In this document: positions 1 to 6,807 of the stretch, in pieces | Layout: every line of letters begins with the position of its first letter | Position numbering within the stretch: the stretch's first letter is position 1 | Assembly (NCBI GenBank): GCA_023426245.1 | Contig: JAFABB010000007.1 | Span: 233,951 to 297,950, forward strand | Length of the DNA stretch: 64,000 nucleotides | DNA from: Bacillota bacterium | Lineage (GTDB): Bacteria > Bacillota > UBA4882 > UBA8346 | Reading direction: 5' to 3' | Program-made: the position numbers and the translations under genes | The notes under the pieces: generated by a model | Told to the model about the DNA's origin: nothing | The model's database searches: none | Seen by the model: the letters and a program-made list of their open reading frames with translations, nothing else

Positions 1-21
1 CATCAAATAGGGATCTTGCAT
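1..21 (-). CDS. Start of a third tandem membrane-protein copy (cut by window edge)
   Basis: Only seven codons are visible, reading MQDPYLM from an ATG at 19-21 on the minus strand. They match the start of the copy at 217-711 (MYYPYWM). The upstream DNA, up to about position 80, also matches the DNA upstream of that copy, including a GAGGAG ribosome binding site. I infer another member of the same array running off the left edge; its length and integrity cannot be judged. Confidence 0.5.
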
Positions 22-216
22 CTACTCTCAGCTCCTCATAAAGTGTTCTATAAGCTCTAAAGTCAAACTCATAGAAAATTATAACATAAAAATCAGCTAA
101 TATTTCGCTTTTTCATCCAAATTATTTTTTAGCCCAATAGTTCCATCGCTTTCTTAAGAACAAAACAAAAAATTTAAACGACATCAAAATCAACAATCAA
201 TGCAATTCGTTAAAAA

Positions 217-711
217 TTATGTTTTCACTGTATAACCTTGAAGGTATTTCAGTAAGGAGAATTTGCTAGTCTTTAGAATAAGCAAAACCAACGTTGGGAG
301 GAACAGTTCCAGCAGATTTAAAAGAATCCAAGATTCCCATGAGTACTCGCTTAACTTTGAAGGAATCGTAAAACCCAGTTTGAGGAAGACCGGGCAAGCC
401 AAAATCATGCTTCCCAGGGTCACAGTGATAATGGTCAGCAAAGATCCGATCAGGCTGAGAACAAAGCCGATTGGATAAAACAACCGAAGCACCCCGGCGC
501 AAATAACAACCACCACGGCGGTATGTACTGGAGCGGAGGCGCCTAAGCAGATTTTGGAGATATAGGCGCCCACGGAGGCGATTAGAACCGGGAGCAAGGT
601 CTGTTTTAGGGATGGGGAAAGATCGATAAAGGCCGAAGCCAGCTGGTAAAAGATAAAAAAAGTAATATAAGCTATTAAAAAATTCAAAAGCATCCAATAG
701 GGATAATACAT
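217..711 (-). CDS. Small polytopic membrane protein, AgrC input-domain-like, array copy 1
   Basis: 164 residues, almost all hydrophobic, with about five membrane segments (roughly residues 6-27, 34-55, 60-80, 84-106 and 128-148) and a short basic tail (SKFSLLKYLQ). The layout resembles the N-terminal membrane part of AgrC-type peptide-sensing histidine kinases, but no HisKA or ATPase domain follows, so it could only bind or sense. A GGGGAG ribosome binding site precedes the ATG. It is one of at least three tandem relatives downstream of agrB-agrD. The AgrC relationship is inferred from hydropathy pattern and context, not from a diagnostic motif. A family of unknown small membrane proteins is the alternative. 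Confidence 0.55.
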   Translation of the reverse strand: MYYPYWMLLNFLIAYITFFIFYQLASAFIDLSPSLKQTLLPVLIASVGAYISKICLGASAPVHTAVVVVICAGVLRLFYPIGFVLSLIGSLLTIITVTLGSMILACPVFLKLGFTIPSKLSEYSWESWILLNLLELFLPTLVLLILKTSKFSLLKYLQGYTVKT

Positions 712-752
712 CGATATTCAGCTCCCCGTCATCGTATTTGAAGATTTCCAAG

Positions 753-1268
753 TCAAAGCGGCCGAAAAACATTGCAATTTTTCAATCCATACAGCATAAA
801 ATTCCTTTTTGTCAAGGCTTGAGGATATTTAAGCAAAGAGAATTTGCTGGCCTTTAGAATTATCAAAACCAAAATGGGGAAAACCAGTTCCAGCCGATTC
901 AATAGCATCCATGAGTATCCGCTCAATTTGGAAGGAATCCCATAACCCGGTTTGAGGAAGAACGGGCAAGCCATGACGATGCTTCCCGGCGTTATTGCAA
1001 TGGTTATCAGCAAAGAACCGATCAGGCCGAGTACAAAACTGATCAGATTCAACAAGCGAAGTACTCCGGAACAGATGAAAACCACCGCGACGGAGGCGCT
1101 TAAGCAGATTTTGGAGATCAAGGCGATCGCAAGGCGATCAGGACCGGGAGCGGGGCCTGTCTTTGGGATGGAGAACGATCGATAAAAGGTCAAAGCCAAC
1201 TGGGAATGGATAGAAAAAGTGACATAAAACATTAGGCAGGTTATCAGAGTTAGAAAGAGTTCATTCAT
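753..1268 (-). CDS. Small polytopic membrane protein, array copy 2 (compensated frameshift)
   Basis: 171 residues, clearly homologous to the 217-711 copy: shared ISKICL, GVLRL, FVLGLIGSLL, IPSKLSGYSW and SKFSLLKY segments. Between about residues 28 and 48 the protein reads in a different frame from copy 1 (YRSFSIPKTG instead of a membrane segment). DNA alignment shows one extra base near 1180 and one missing base near 1130, so the frame is restored downstream. The result loses part of the second membrane helix. The C-terminus is longer than in copy 1. This looks like a decaying or rapidly diverging copy. A GGAG ribosome binding site lies upstream of the ATG. Confidence 0.5.
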   Translation of the reverse strand: MNELFLTLITCLMFYVTFSIHSQLALTFYRSFSIPKTGPAPGPDRLAIALISKICLSASVAVVFICSGVLRLLNLISFVLGLIGSLLITIAITPGSIVMACPFFLKPGYGIPSKLSGYSWMLLNRLELVFPILVLIILKASKFSLLKYPQALTKRNFMLYGLKNCNVFRPL

Positions 1269-1461
1269 TTTTCCACACTCCGGAGAGATATCTTATCCTG
1301 TAATATGGAAGTATTTATGAAATTGCGTCTGCTTATTTAAAAAAGCTATCATCACAACAAGTAAAGAATCAACAACAAATACGGATTCTTAATATTTTCT
1401 GGTCCATTTAGAAAATATTCTAAAATTGTGAAGAAAATAATTCTATGCAAATATTATAACA

Positions 1462-1507
1462 TAAAAAAACCACCAAGGTATATCAAAAATACCTTGGCGG
1501 TAAAAAA
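1462..1507 (-). terminator. Intrinsic terminator after agrD
   Basis: A 12-bp inverted repeat (CCACCAAGGTAT at 1470-1481 and ATACCTTGGCGG at 1489-1500, one G-T pair) is followed on the minus strand by a run of seven T. A-rich flanks on both sides could allow bidirectional use. It separates agrB-agrD from the downstream membrane-protein array, which therefore probably needs its own promoter. Confidence 0.8.
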
Positions 1508-1533
1508 ACTCTTCTAATAGAAACATTCATAAA

Positions 1534-1641
1534 TTATTTCCTCATTTTTGGTTGATAGGACACACTTTGGCAAGCAAAGGCCATACTAAGAGTAGCAGCC
1601 AATGTAGCGACAGCGGCCAATAATAAATATAATCTTTTCAT
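1534..1641 (-). CDS. agrD: AgrD-like cyclic lactone autoinducer prepeptide
   Basis: 35 residues starting MKRLYLLLAAVATLAATLSM, an amphipathic/hydrophobic leader, then AFACQSVSYQPKMRK. The single Cys followed by a small loop and YQPK is the hallmark of clostridial-type AgrD cyclic lactone peptides, where the Cys forms a thiolactone with the residue at the AgrB cut site and the charged tail is discarded. By analogy the mature ring would be built on CQSVS or CQSVSY. The tail is only about five residues after the tyrosine, shorter than usual. The start overlaps the agrB stop (ATGA) with AGGAGG upstream, so the pair is translationally coupled. Confidence 0.85.
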   Translation of the reverse strand: MKRLYLLLAAVATLAATLSMAFACQSVSYQPKMRK

Positions 1642-2243
1642 ACGGTTTGCGCCTCCTTTCCTTTGGTAATCAGTTCCAACCAATGGACTATCCAGACACC
1701 GGCCGGTGTTCTGAGCAGAACTGTGATTAAAACCCCGATATTCAAAGCCGTTAACCACGTACTGTCAAACCAGATATTCAAAAGACTCAGTGATGCGAGG
1801 GTTATTACGCCGAAACGTTTTCTGGATTTGATTTGTTGTTCATTGAAATCAAAATCCTGGGCCAACAGTGGACCATAAAGCAGAACGACACAGCATCCTG
1901 CGGTTGCCAAAGCAAGCAGCCACCAAGGAGAGGGGGTTTCCAAAGTTTTCAATGCCCATCCGGAACCGGCCAGAATTAACGCGCTGAAAGCGGTACATCT
2001 TACAAAGCCGGAAAGATGAGGGCCGCCAATGATGTGTTTCATAAATAATGCGGCAAAGGTTATCCAAAGGGTCTCCTTAAAAGCACCGCACAACCAGCCA
2101 ACCCCCAGAATAAAACCTATGCTTATCACCATAATGGAAAGACATTCAATCCCATAACAAATTTTTTTGACTTCAGACTGCAAGCCAGCCTTTTCGCCAA
2201 TATATTCCCCGACATGATCCGCAACATCCGCTATGGTAACCAT
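1638..2243 (-). CDS. agrB: AgrB-like membrane endopeptidase for the autoinducer peptide
   Basis: 201 residues from the ATG preceded by an AAGGGTGTGAG ribosome binding site; an upstream in-frame ATG (2307-2309) would add 22 residues and is less likely. AgrB proteins are membrane cysteine proteases that cut the AgrD C-terminal tail and form the thiolactone. The catalytic pair is visible in GGPHLSGFVRC, with His76 and Cys83 seven residues apart as in Staphylococcus aureus AgrB (His77/Cys84). Several membrane segments follow. No AgrC kinase domain and no LytTR-type AgrA are found in the window, so the receptor circuit is incomplete here or lies beyond the left edge. Confidence 0.9.
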   Translation of the reverse strand: MVTIADVADHVGEYIGEKAGLQSEVKKICYGIECLSIMVISIGFILGVGWLCGAFKETLWITFAALFMKHIIGGPHLSGFVRCTAFSALILAGSGWALKTLETPSPWWLLALATAGCCVVLLYGPLLAQDFDFNEQQIKSRKRFGVITLASLSLLNIWFDSTWLTALNIGVLITVLLRTPAGVWIVHWLELITKGKEAQTV

Positions 2244-2292
2244 CTTCTCACACCCTTCTTCAAACGAGGCATAAAAACCCAATATTAAATAT

Positions 2293-2310
2293 ATTGGCGC
2301 TATTGCCAAT
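2293..2310. promoter_or_regulatory. Inverted repeat upstream of agrB
   Basis: ATTGGC at 2293-2298 and GCCAAT at 2305-2310 form a short inverted repeat about 50 bp before the chosen agrB start. It could be an operator for the agr promoter. It does not resemble a LytTR direct-repeat site. Confidence 0.3.
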
Positions 2311-2379
2311 AGTTTGTCTTTACATAATATACTATCGGATTTTTTGTGGGGAACTTTATACTTTTTTTAAAAAAAATTA

Positions 2380-2413
2380 TAAAAAAAAAGATCCCCCACA
2401 ATTTGCAGGGATC
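2380..2413 (-). terminator. Terminator of the aminotransferase gene
   Basis: GATCCC (2390-2395) and GGGATC (2408-2413) pair, followed on the minus strand by a run of nine T. It lies about 40 bp past the stop codon of the aminotransferase. Confidence 0.7.
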
Positions 2414-2453
2414 TTCTTTTATGGAAGTATTGATCATGATGAGGAATTTTACA

Positions 2454-3644
2454 TTATTTTGTGAGATTAAACTCCTTAGCCAGAGCGGTGAACGCCGGCA
2501 AGGAATTTTGGATGATTTCTTTGGAAACGCAATAAGCAATCCGGAAATATCCCGGCTGACAGAATCCTTTCCCCGGGACGATTAAAATATTATGTTTTTG
2601 GGCTGCCTGGCTAAAAGCGCCGTCATCCGGAATAGGGCTCTTGGGAAAGAGATAAAAGGCACCCTGGGGTTTGATGATTTCAAACCCAATGCCGGTCAGA
2701 TGGTTATATAAAATATTCCGACGCTCTCGGTATGAATCCAACCCGGCCACTTGGCCTTGAAGGTCGGCCACCAGGCGCTGCATTAAAGCGGGGGCATTTA
2801 CAAATCCCAGAATTCGGTTGGCGAAAACCAAAGCGCTGAAAAGAAGGTCCGCTTCGGGAATTTGGGGGTTGATGGCGGCGTAACCGATCCGTTCGCCCGG
2901 TATGGCCAGGTCTTTGCTGTGAGAAGTGGCCACGATTCCATGTTCGAAGATTTTCAATATGGGGGGAGCTTCCACACCGTCATAGACCAGTCCGGCATAA
3001 GGTTCATCGGAAATTAAATAAATAACTTTCCCGAACTCCTTTTCTTTTTCCCGGATGACGGTGGCAAGCGCGGTTAATGTCTTCTCGGAATAAACCACCC
3101 CGGTGGGATTATTGGGAGAATTGATCAGGATGGCTTTGGTTTTGGAATTGACGGCTGTGCGGATAGCCTCCGGATCCAGTTGAAAGTCGGGTTGGGTTTT
3201 AACCACCACCAGTTTGCCCTGGTGATTGTCGGTATAAAAGCCGTATTCCATAAAATAAGGAGCGCTGACGATGACTTCATCGCCGGGGTTGAGTAAAGAT
3301 TTGAAGATAACGTTCAAAGCGCCGCCGGCTCCTGAGGTCATAACGACATGATTGGCAGTTAAAGTTAGACTGGTGCGTTTATTTTGATAAGCCGCTATTG
3401 CCGCGCGGGTCTCCTCGTAACCGGCGTTGCTCATGTATTTATGCATCCCGGGAATGGGGTGATTGGCCAGCTTACGCAGCCCTTCCTGAAAAGATTCCGG
3501 TGGTTCCAGATCGGGATTGCCCAGGGAGAAATCATAAACCTTATCCGGACCGTAAATGCGGCGCAGGCGGTCGCCCTCTTCAAACATTTTCCGGACCATC
3601 GAGGAGTGATTTAGGGATTCACGTACTTTATCAGAGATGGACAT
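2454..3644 (-). CDS. PLP-dependent aminotransferase, class I/II
   Basis: 396 residues, the usual length of fold-type I aminotransferases, which swap amino groups between amino acids and 2-oxo acids in the cytoplasm. Visible hallmarks are NSPNNPTG (about residues 175-182), the PLP-ring aspartate in SDEPYAG (Asp213), the Schiff-base lysine in SHSKD (Lys244) and an Arg in GERIGY. It is of the aspartate/aromatic/alanine transaminase type, but the substrate cannot be read from sequence. The ATG follows AAGGAGGG. It stands alone, with its own terminator, between the agr region and tRNA-Leu. Confidence 0.9.
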   Translation of the reverse strand: MSISDKVRESLNHSSMVRKMFEEGDRLRRIYGPDKVYDFSLGNPDLEPPESFQEGLRKLANHPIPGMHKYMSNAGYEETRAAIAAYQNKRTSLTLTANHVVMTSGAGGALNVIFKSLLNPGDEVIVSAPYFMEYGFYTDNHQGKLVVVKTQPDFQLDPEAIRTAVNSKTKAILINSPNNPTGVVYSEKTLTALATVIREKEKEFGKVIYLISDEPYAGLVYDGVEAPPILKIFEHGIVATSHSKDLAIPGERIGYAAINPQIPEADLLFSALVFANRILGFVNAPALMQRLVADLQGQVAGLDSYRERRNILYNHLTGIGFEIIKPQGAFYLFPKSPIPDDGAFSQAAQKHNILIVPGKGFCQPGYFRIAYCVSKEIIQNSLPAFTALAKEFNLTK

Positions 3645-3930
3645 GGGGAAAACCCTCCTTTGATATAATTAATTATGAACGTTACGACGAAAATATAAAC
3701 TCTGATTTTTGCGGGGCCGCCGGCTAAGCCGCACGGCTGGTTGAACCCAAGCCGGTTAAAACCGGCTAATCGAGTTTTTTTATGCTGTAATATAGAATTC
3801 TTACGGCTGAGTAGCGATCGTTAGAGTGGGAGTGCCCGGTTTTTTTCAGATAATTCGCGAAGCGTTAGGATAATCCTGCCAAAAAGATAGGAATTGGATC
3901 ATTTACCGGAATGATTTCTGAAAGTGCCTC
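3645..3930. other. Intergenic stretch with a T-tailed palindrome
   Basis: About 290 bp between the divergent aminotransferase gene and the tRNA-Leu promoter, with no convincing gene. The palindrome AGCCGGTTAAAACCGGCT lies at 3750-3767, followed ten bases later by seven T on the plus strand. It has terminator character, but no gene ends upstream of it on that strand. It might end a short leader transcript. Confidence 0.3.
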
Positions 3931-3959
3931 TTTACAGTTTATCAAAGATAGGTTATAAT
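3931..3959 (+). promoter_or_regulatory. Sigma-70-type promoter of tRNA-Leu
   Basis: TTTACA at 3931-3936 and TATAAT at 3954-3959 are separated by 17 bp. The expected transcription start is about 12 bases before the mature tRNA 5' end. Confidence 0.75.
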
Positions 3960-3977
3960 TTATGATACACGTGAAGT

Positions 3978-4064
3978 GCCGAAGTGGTGGAACTGGCAGA
4001 CGCGCAGCGTTCAGGGCGCTGTGTCCGCGAGGGCGTGCGGGTTCAAATCCCGCCTTCGGCACCA
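3978..4064 (+). tRNA. tRNA-Leu (CAG anticodon)
   Basis: 87 bases with a seven-base acceptor stem (GCCGAAG with CTTCGGC), the anticodon arm CAGCG-TTCAGGG-CGCTG giving anticodon CAG, a long variable arm typical of class II tRNAs, a T-arm with GTTCAAATC, and an encoded CCA end. A good promoter and terminator flank it, so it is a single-gene unit. Confidence 0.97.
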
Positions 4065-4091
4065 TTTTTATATTCAAAATTAAAATTCGAT

Positions 4092-4127
4092 CCGGGTTCA
4101 CGATAAGTGAGCCCGGTTATTTTTTTG
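4092..4127 (+). terminator. Terminator of tRNA-Leu
   Basis: CCGGGTTCAC (4092-4101) pairs with GTGAGCCCGG (4107-4116), followed by TTATTTTTTT. Confidence 0.9.
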
Positions 4128-4327
4128 ACGGATTATTGACGCGGCTGCCCTTTTAGGTTGTAAATGTTTTGACGCTTTGATAACAGTTTTATTTATAAAG
4201 ATCAACCTATCAATAAAATAAACATAAAAATCATCCGGTTTACGAATAGACAGCTTTTTTCTTCCATGATAAAATCAAATCAATAACCAGGGCACACTTA
4301 TATTTCCAACACGAAAGGATGATCAAT

Positions 4328-4549
4328 ATGCGTTGTGAAAACTTAGAAAAATGTCCCTTCTGCAATGATAAAATGCCTATTGATAGTGCTTTGGGTCGTC
4401 TGTTTAAAAAAAATAATTGCGAGAGCGACAAGACGAAGTATGCCAGATATCGAGTTGCCAGTATAATAGGGAAAGAGTTTGTATCGGATCAATTATATCC
4501 CAATATGGATGAAAAAGCGGAGAATATTATCCAGGCCAATAAAAAATAA
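4328..4549 (+). CDS. Small Cys-containing protein of unknown function
   Basis: 73 residues starting MRCENLEKCPFCNDKM. The ATG at 4328 is chosen because the AAAGGA site is correctly spaced for it, whereas the in-frame ATG at 4319 abuts that site. Pattern: Cys-x5-Cys-x2-Cys near the N-terminus, then NCESDKTKYARYRVA and LYPNMDEKAENII. I recall a small, functionally uncharacterised family in Clostridia and sulfate reducers with this Cys pattern followed by a Cys-Ala-Arg-Tyr segment; here the cysteine before ARY is Tyr. Metal binding is possible but not shown. Confidence 0.65.
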   Translation: MRCENLEKCPFCNDKMPIDSALGRLFKKNNCESDKTKYARYRVASIIGKEFVSDQLYPNMDEKAENIIQANKK

Positions 4550-4666
4550 ATGCCTCACCATAATAAGGGTTTGTTTTGGATCGGGAAAAGAAAAGCTGGA
4601 TTTTTATTGGATAAAATAGTAATATAGCTTCAAACAGTTCATGGAATATTTGAGGATGAAGATTGA

Positions 4667-5239
4667 ATGGGGAAATTATTTTGGAAGCCGGGGACCTTGC
4701 TTTACCCGGTGCCGGTTGTCTTAGTAAGCTGCGGGGAACTTCAAGGAGTTAAAAATATCATTACCATTGCCTGGGCCGGAACGGTAGCTTCCGATCCGGT
4801 GATGGTTTCGATCTCGGTGCGGCCGGAGCGGTATTCCTACCCCCTTATCAAGGAGAGCGGAGAATTTGTGATCAATCTGCCCAATCGTCATATGGCCCGG
4901 GCGGTGGATTATTGCGGAGTCGTTTCCGGTAAAGATTGCGACAAATTTCAGGCCACCGGATTAACGGCAGCGGCGGCGCGGAATCTGAAAGCACCCGTGA
5001 TTCTGGAGGCGCCGCTTGCCCTGGAGTGCAAGGTGAGCGCAGTCAAGGACTTGGGTTCTCATCACCTTTTTTTGGCCAAAGTTTCCGGAGTTCAGGTCGA
5101 GGAGGGGTTAATCGACCGGAGTGGTAGGTTAAATTTGGCGAAAGCCGACTTAATAAGCTACGTTCACGGCCAATACTGGACTTTGGGAGAGGCCGTCGGC
5201 AGTTTCGGTTTTTCCGTTAAAAAACGCCGCAAAAAGTAA
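4667..5239 (+). CDS. Flavin reductase-like domain protein (FMN-binding)
   Basis: 190 residues spanning a single flavin reductase-like (FMN-binding split-barrel) domain. Visible features include ITIAWAGTVASDPVMVSISVR near residues 32-53, where such proteins contact FMN, and the FVINLPN segment about 20 residues later. Members either reduce flavins with NAD(P)H or act as FMN-dependent oxidoreductases; the archetypes are DIM6/NTAB and flavoredoxin. The substrate cannot be assigned. The ATG follows GAGGATGAAG. The basic tail KKRRKK is unremarkable. It is probably monocistronic. Confidence 0.85.
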   Translation: MGKLFWKPGTLLYPVPVVLVSCGELQGVKNIITIAWAGTVASDPVMVSISVRPERYSYPLIKESGEFVINLPNRHMARAVDYCGVVSGKDCDKFQATGLTAAAARNLKAPVILEAPLALECKVSAVKDLGSHHLFLAKVSGVQVEEGLIDRSGRLNLAKADLISYVHGQYWTLGEAVGSFGFSVKKRRKK

Positions 5240-5269
5240 GCTTGACTTCTAAAATATTAGACAGCCGCA

Positions 5270-5302
5270 TAAAAACTTAAAAAACCACCCTTGCGGGTGG
5301 TT
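5270..5302 (-). terminator. Terminator of the zinc-ribbon gene
   Basis: AAACCACCC (5281-5289) pairs with GGGTGGTTT (5294-5302). On the minus strand the hairpin runs into a T-rich stretch. It lies about 10 bp after the stop at 5312. Confidence 0.8.
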
Positions 5303-5311
5303 TCGTCATCT

Positions 5312-5611
5312 TTAGTATGAACGTCTGGATTGAAAGCAATCGCGGCAGTAAACTGGTTTGTCGCCGCTTGGTTGGAAAGGAACTTTGGTAGGTTTGCCGC
5401 ATTCCGCACAAACCGCATCAAAAAGTTGACGATCTCTGCTTTGAAAACCACCACGGCCTCTACCGGATTGGGCTTTTTTAGCAGCCCGGCATGCGGGACA
5501 ACGTCCAGGTTCATTGGTAAAACCTTTGGATTCAAAAAATTCCTGTTCACTTGCAGTAAAAACGAAATCTTGACCACAATCTTTGCATGTTTTTGTTTTA
5601 TCTTGAAACAT
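5312..5611 (-). CDS. Zinc-ribbon domain protein
   Basis: 99 residues with two Cys4 modules. The first has CKDCG near residue 9 paired with CPACR; the second has CAECG followed by VPFQPSGDKPVYCRDCF. This is the probable zinc-binding / CxxC-x-xxC small protein family, widespread in Bacillota and Chloroflexota, with proposed but unproven roles in RNA or ribosome interaction. The linker is Arg/Gly-rich. The start is the ATG with GGTGAGG six bases upstream; an upstream in-frame GTG (5621-5623) is rejected because it overlaps that site. Confidence 0.85.
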   Translation of the reverse strand: MFQDKTKTCKDCGQDFVFTASEQEFFESKGFTNEPGRCPACRAAKKAQSGRGRGGFQSRDRQLFDAVCAECGKPTKVPFQPSGDKPVYCRDCFQSRRSY

Positions 5612-5845
5612 TAACAACCTCACCTTTTAGCCCTACGGGCCCATATTTTACCTTTCCCTGGACTATTCGGAGGCAATTCATTTTGGAATTTGCAAACCTT
5701 ATGATCCTCAGTTTAGGTACAATTTTATAATACCATGAATCAAGGGAAATACAAGTACTATTTTTCCTACCTAATTTTACGGAGGATATGGCCTAAGGAT
5801 GGAGAATTATCATTTATAATGGAAGTAGACTGGGGAGGGTTCTTT

Positions 5846-6499
5846 ATGAACGAAGCGAATCAAACGCCCTGGAATTTTACAGGTAACGGTTATTTCATGT
5901 TATTTAAATTCCCTAAACCGTTTATTCTCGATCATGGTTTTTTACCCGAGCGATTTCGAAAAGGGTTTTATGGAAATGTCGGAGCTATCGTGTTTGCGGA
6001 TTACCAATCTTCCAATATGGGACCTCATCAAGAATTATTTTTTGTACCGGGAAAGTTGCGCTATCAACACCATAAGGTTTATACGATTTCCAGAAATTAT
6101 GTTTCCGACAACCGGGATGGACTTGAAAATTCACTGAGCGATTGGGGAATATCTAAAGAAAGGGCTTCGTTTCAATTTATTCCCGGCAAGGATTTGGATA
6201 CTCTCCAAGTCACCCAAAACGGGGTCCCCGTCATCGATATTACGATCAAGGTTTCCAAAAAAGGCTGGGTTTTTCCCTTGTGGACATTTTTTCACCCCCT
6301 CCATATGATTCAAGATTGCAATGGGAAAACTTTCACTTTCAATCTCCGTGGCGGGGGAAAAGGGAGATTTGCCGCGATCATGAAAGTTGATGTCAATCCC
6401 GAACGCTTTCCTAACTTTGCATTTTTTAAACATGTGGCCATTATCCGGGTTACGGATTTCCATTTCAAACTGCCCCCGGCTAAAACGAAAGAAGAGTAA
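5846..6499 (+). CDS. Acetoacetate decarboxylase-like superfamily protein
   Basis: 217 residues from the ATG preceded by a strong GGGGAGGG site; the longer reading from 5735 lacks one. The segments GNGYFMLF, ADYQSSNMGPHQELFFVPG, YTISRNYVSD and NWGISKE-like DWGISKERASF match the order and spacing of the acetoacetate decarboxylase-like beta-barrel superfamily. I do not see an unambiguous Schiff-base lysine context (the Lys-Lys pair of the clostridial enzyme), so decarboxylase activity is doubtful. Non-decarboxylase members of this fold are common. Neighbours give no pathway clue. Confidence 0.7.
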   Translation: MNEANQTPWNFTGNGYFMLFKFPKPFILDHGFLPERFRKGFYGNVGAIVFADYQSSNMGPHQELFFVPGKLRYQHHKVYTISRNYVSDNRDGLENSLSDWGISKERASFQFIPGKDLDTLQVTQNGVPVIDITIKVSKKGWVFPLWTFFHPLHMIQDCNGKTFTFNLRGGGKGRFAAIMKVDVNPERFPNFAFFKHVAIIRVTDFHFKLPPAKTKEE

Positions 6500-6625
6500 C
6501 CAAAGAAGGGGCTTTTTTCCATAACCTCAAGCACCAGGCGGGCATGGTTGAAATTTGCATAAATCACAAAAGGTTCTTGTGGGGCCTAAAGCAAATCCTT
6601 CGAGAATCCCGATACCAGAAATTTG

Positions 6626-6657
6626 AAAACCGTAGCGGAGTGACTGCGGTTTTTTTG
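6626..6657 (+). terminator. Terminator between the ADC-like gene and glucan phosphorylase
   Basis: AAAACCGTAG (6626-6635) pairs with CTGCGGTTTT, followed by more T. The rest of 6500-6807 holds no convincing gene; the short open frame at 6544-6756 has no ribosome binding site. Confidence 0.75.
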
Positions 6658-6807
6658 TTGATAATTCAGGGCCGGGAAGAAAACATAAAAGTACCCGTTT
6701 TCCATATATTTCTCCTATATGACAATTACCAGATGGGTGGTTTTTTTTGTATATAGAAAAGCCCAGCTAGGAAGATTATAATAATTTCATAAAAAGGAGG
6801 GGGTTTT

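Noticed and set aside
266..772. Overlapping 168-codon frame across the first membrane-protein copy
   Set aside because: It is Arg/Pro-rich and out of frame with the conserved membrane protein. Its first 25 codons do resemble a frame upstream of position 21, but that similarity follows from the DNA duplication.
3384..3727. Open frames on the plus strand inside and before the aminotransferase gene
   Set aside because: They are antisense shadows of a well-conserved enzyme and have no ribosome binding sites.
3750..3780. Palindrome followed by T run as a plus-strand terminator
   Set aside because: No plus-strand gene ends upstream and the T run is ten bases away, so I list it only as an intergenic palindrome.
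6544..6756. 70-codon frame before the glucan phosphorylase
   Set aside because: No ribosome binding site, no recognisable sequence, and it runs through the terminator at 6626-6657.
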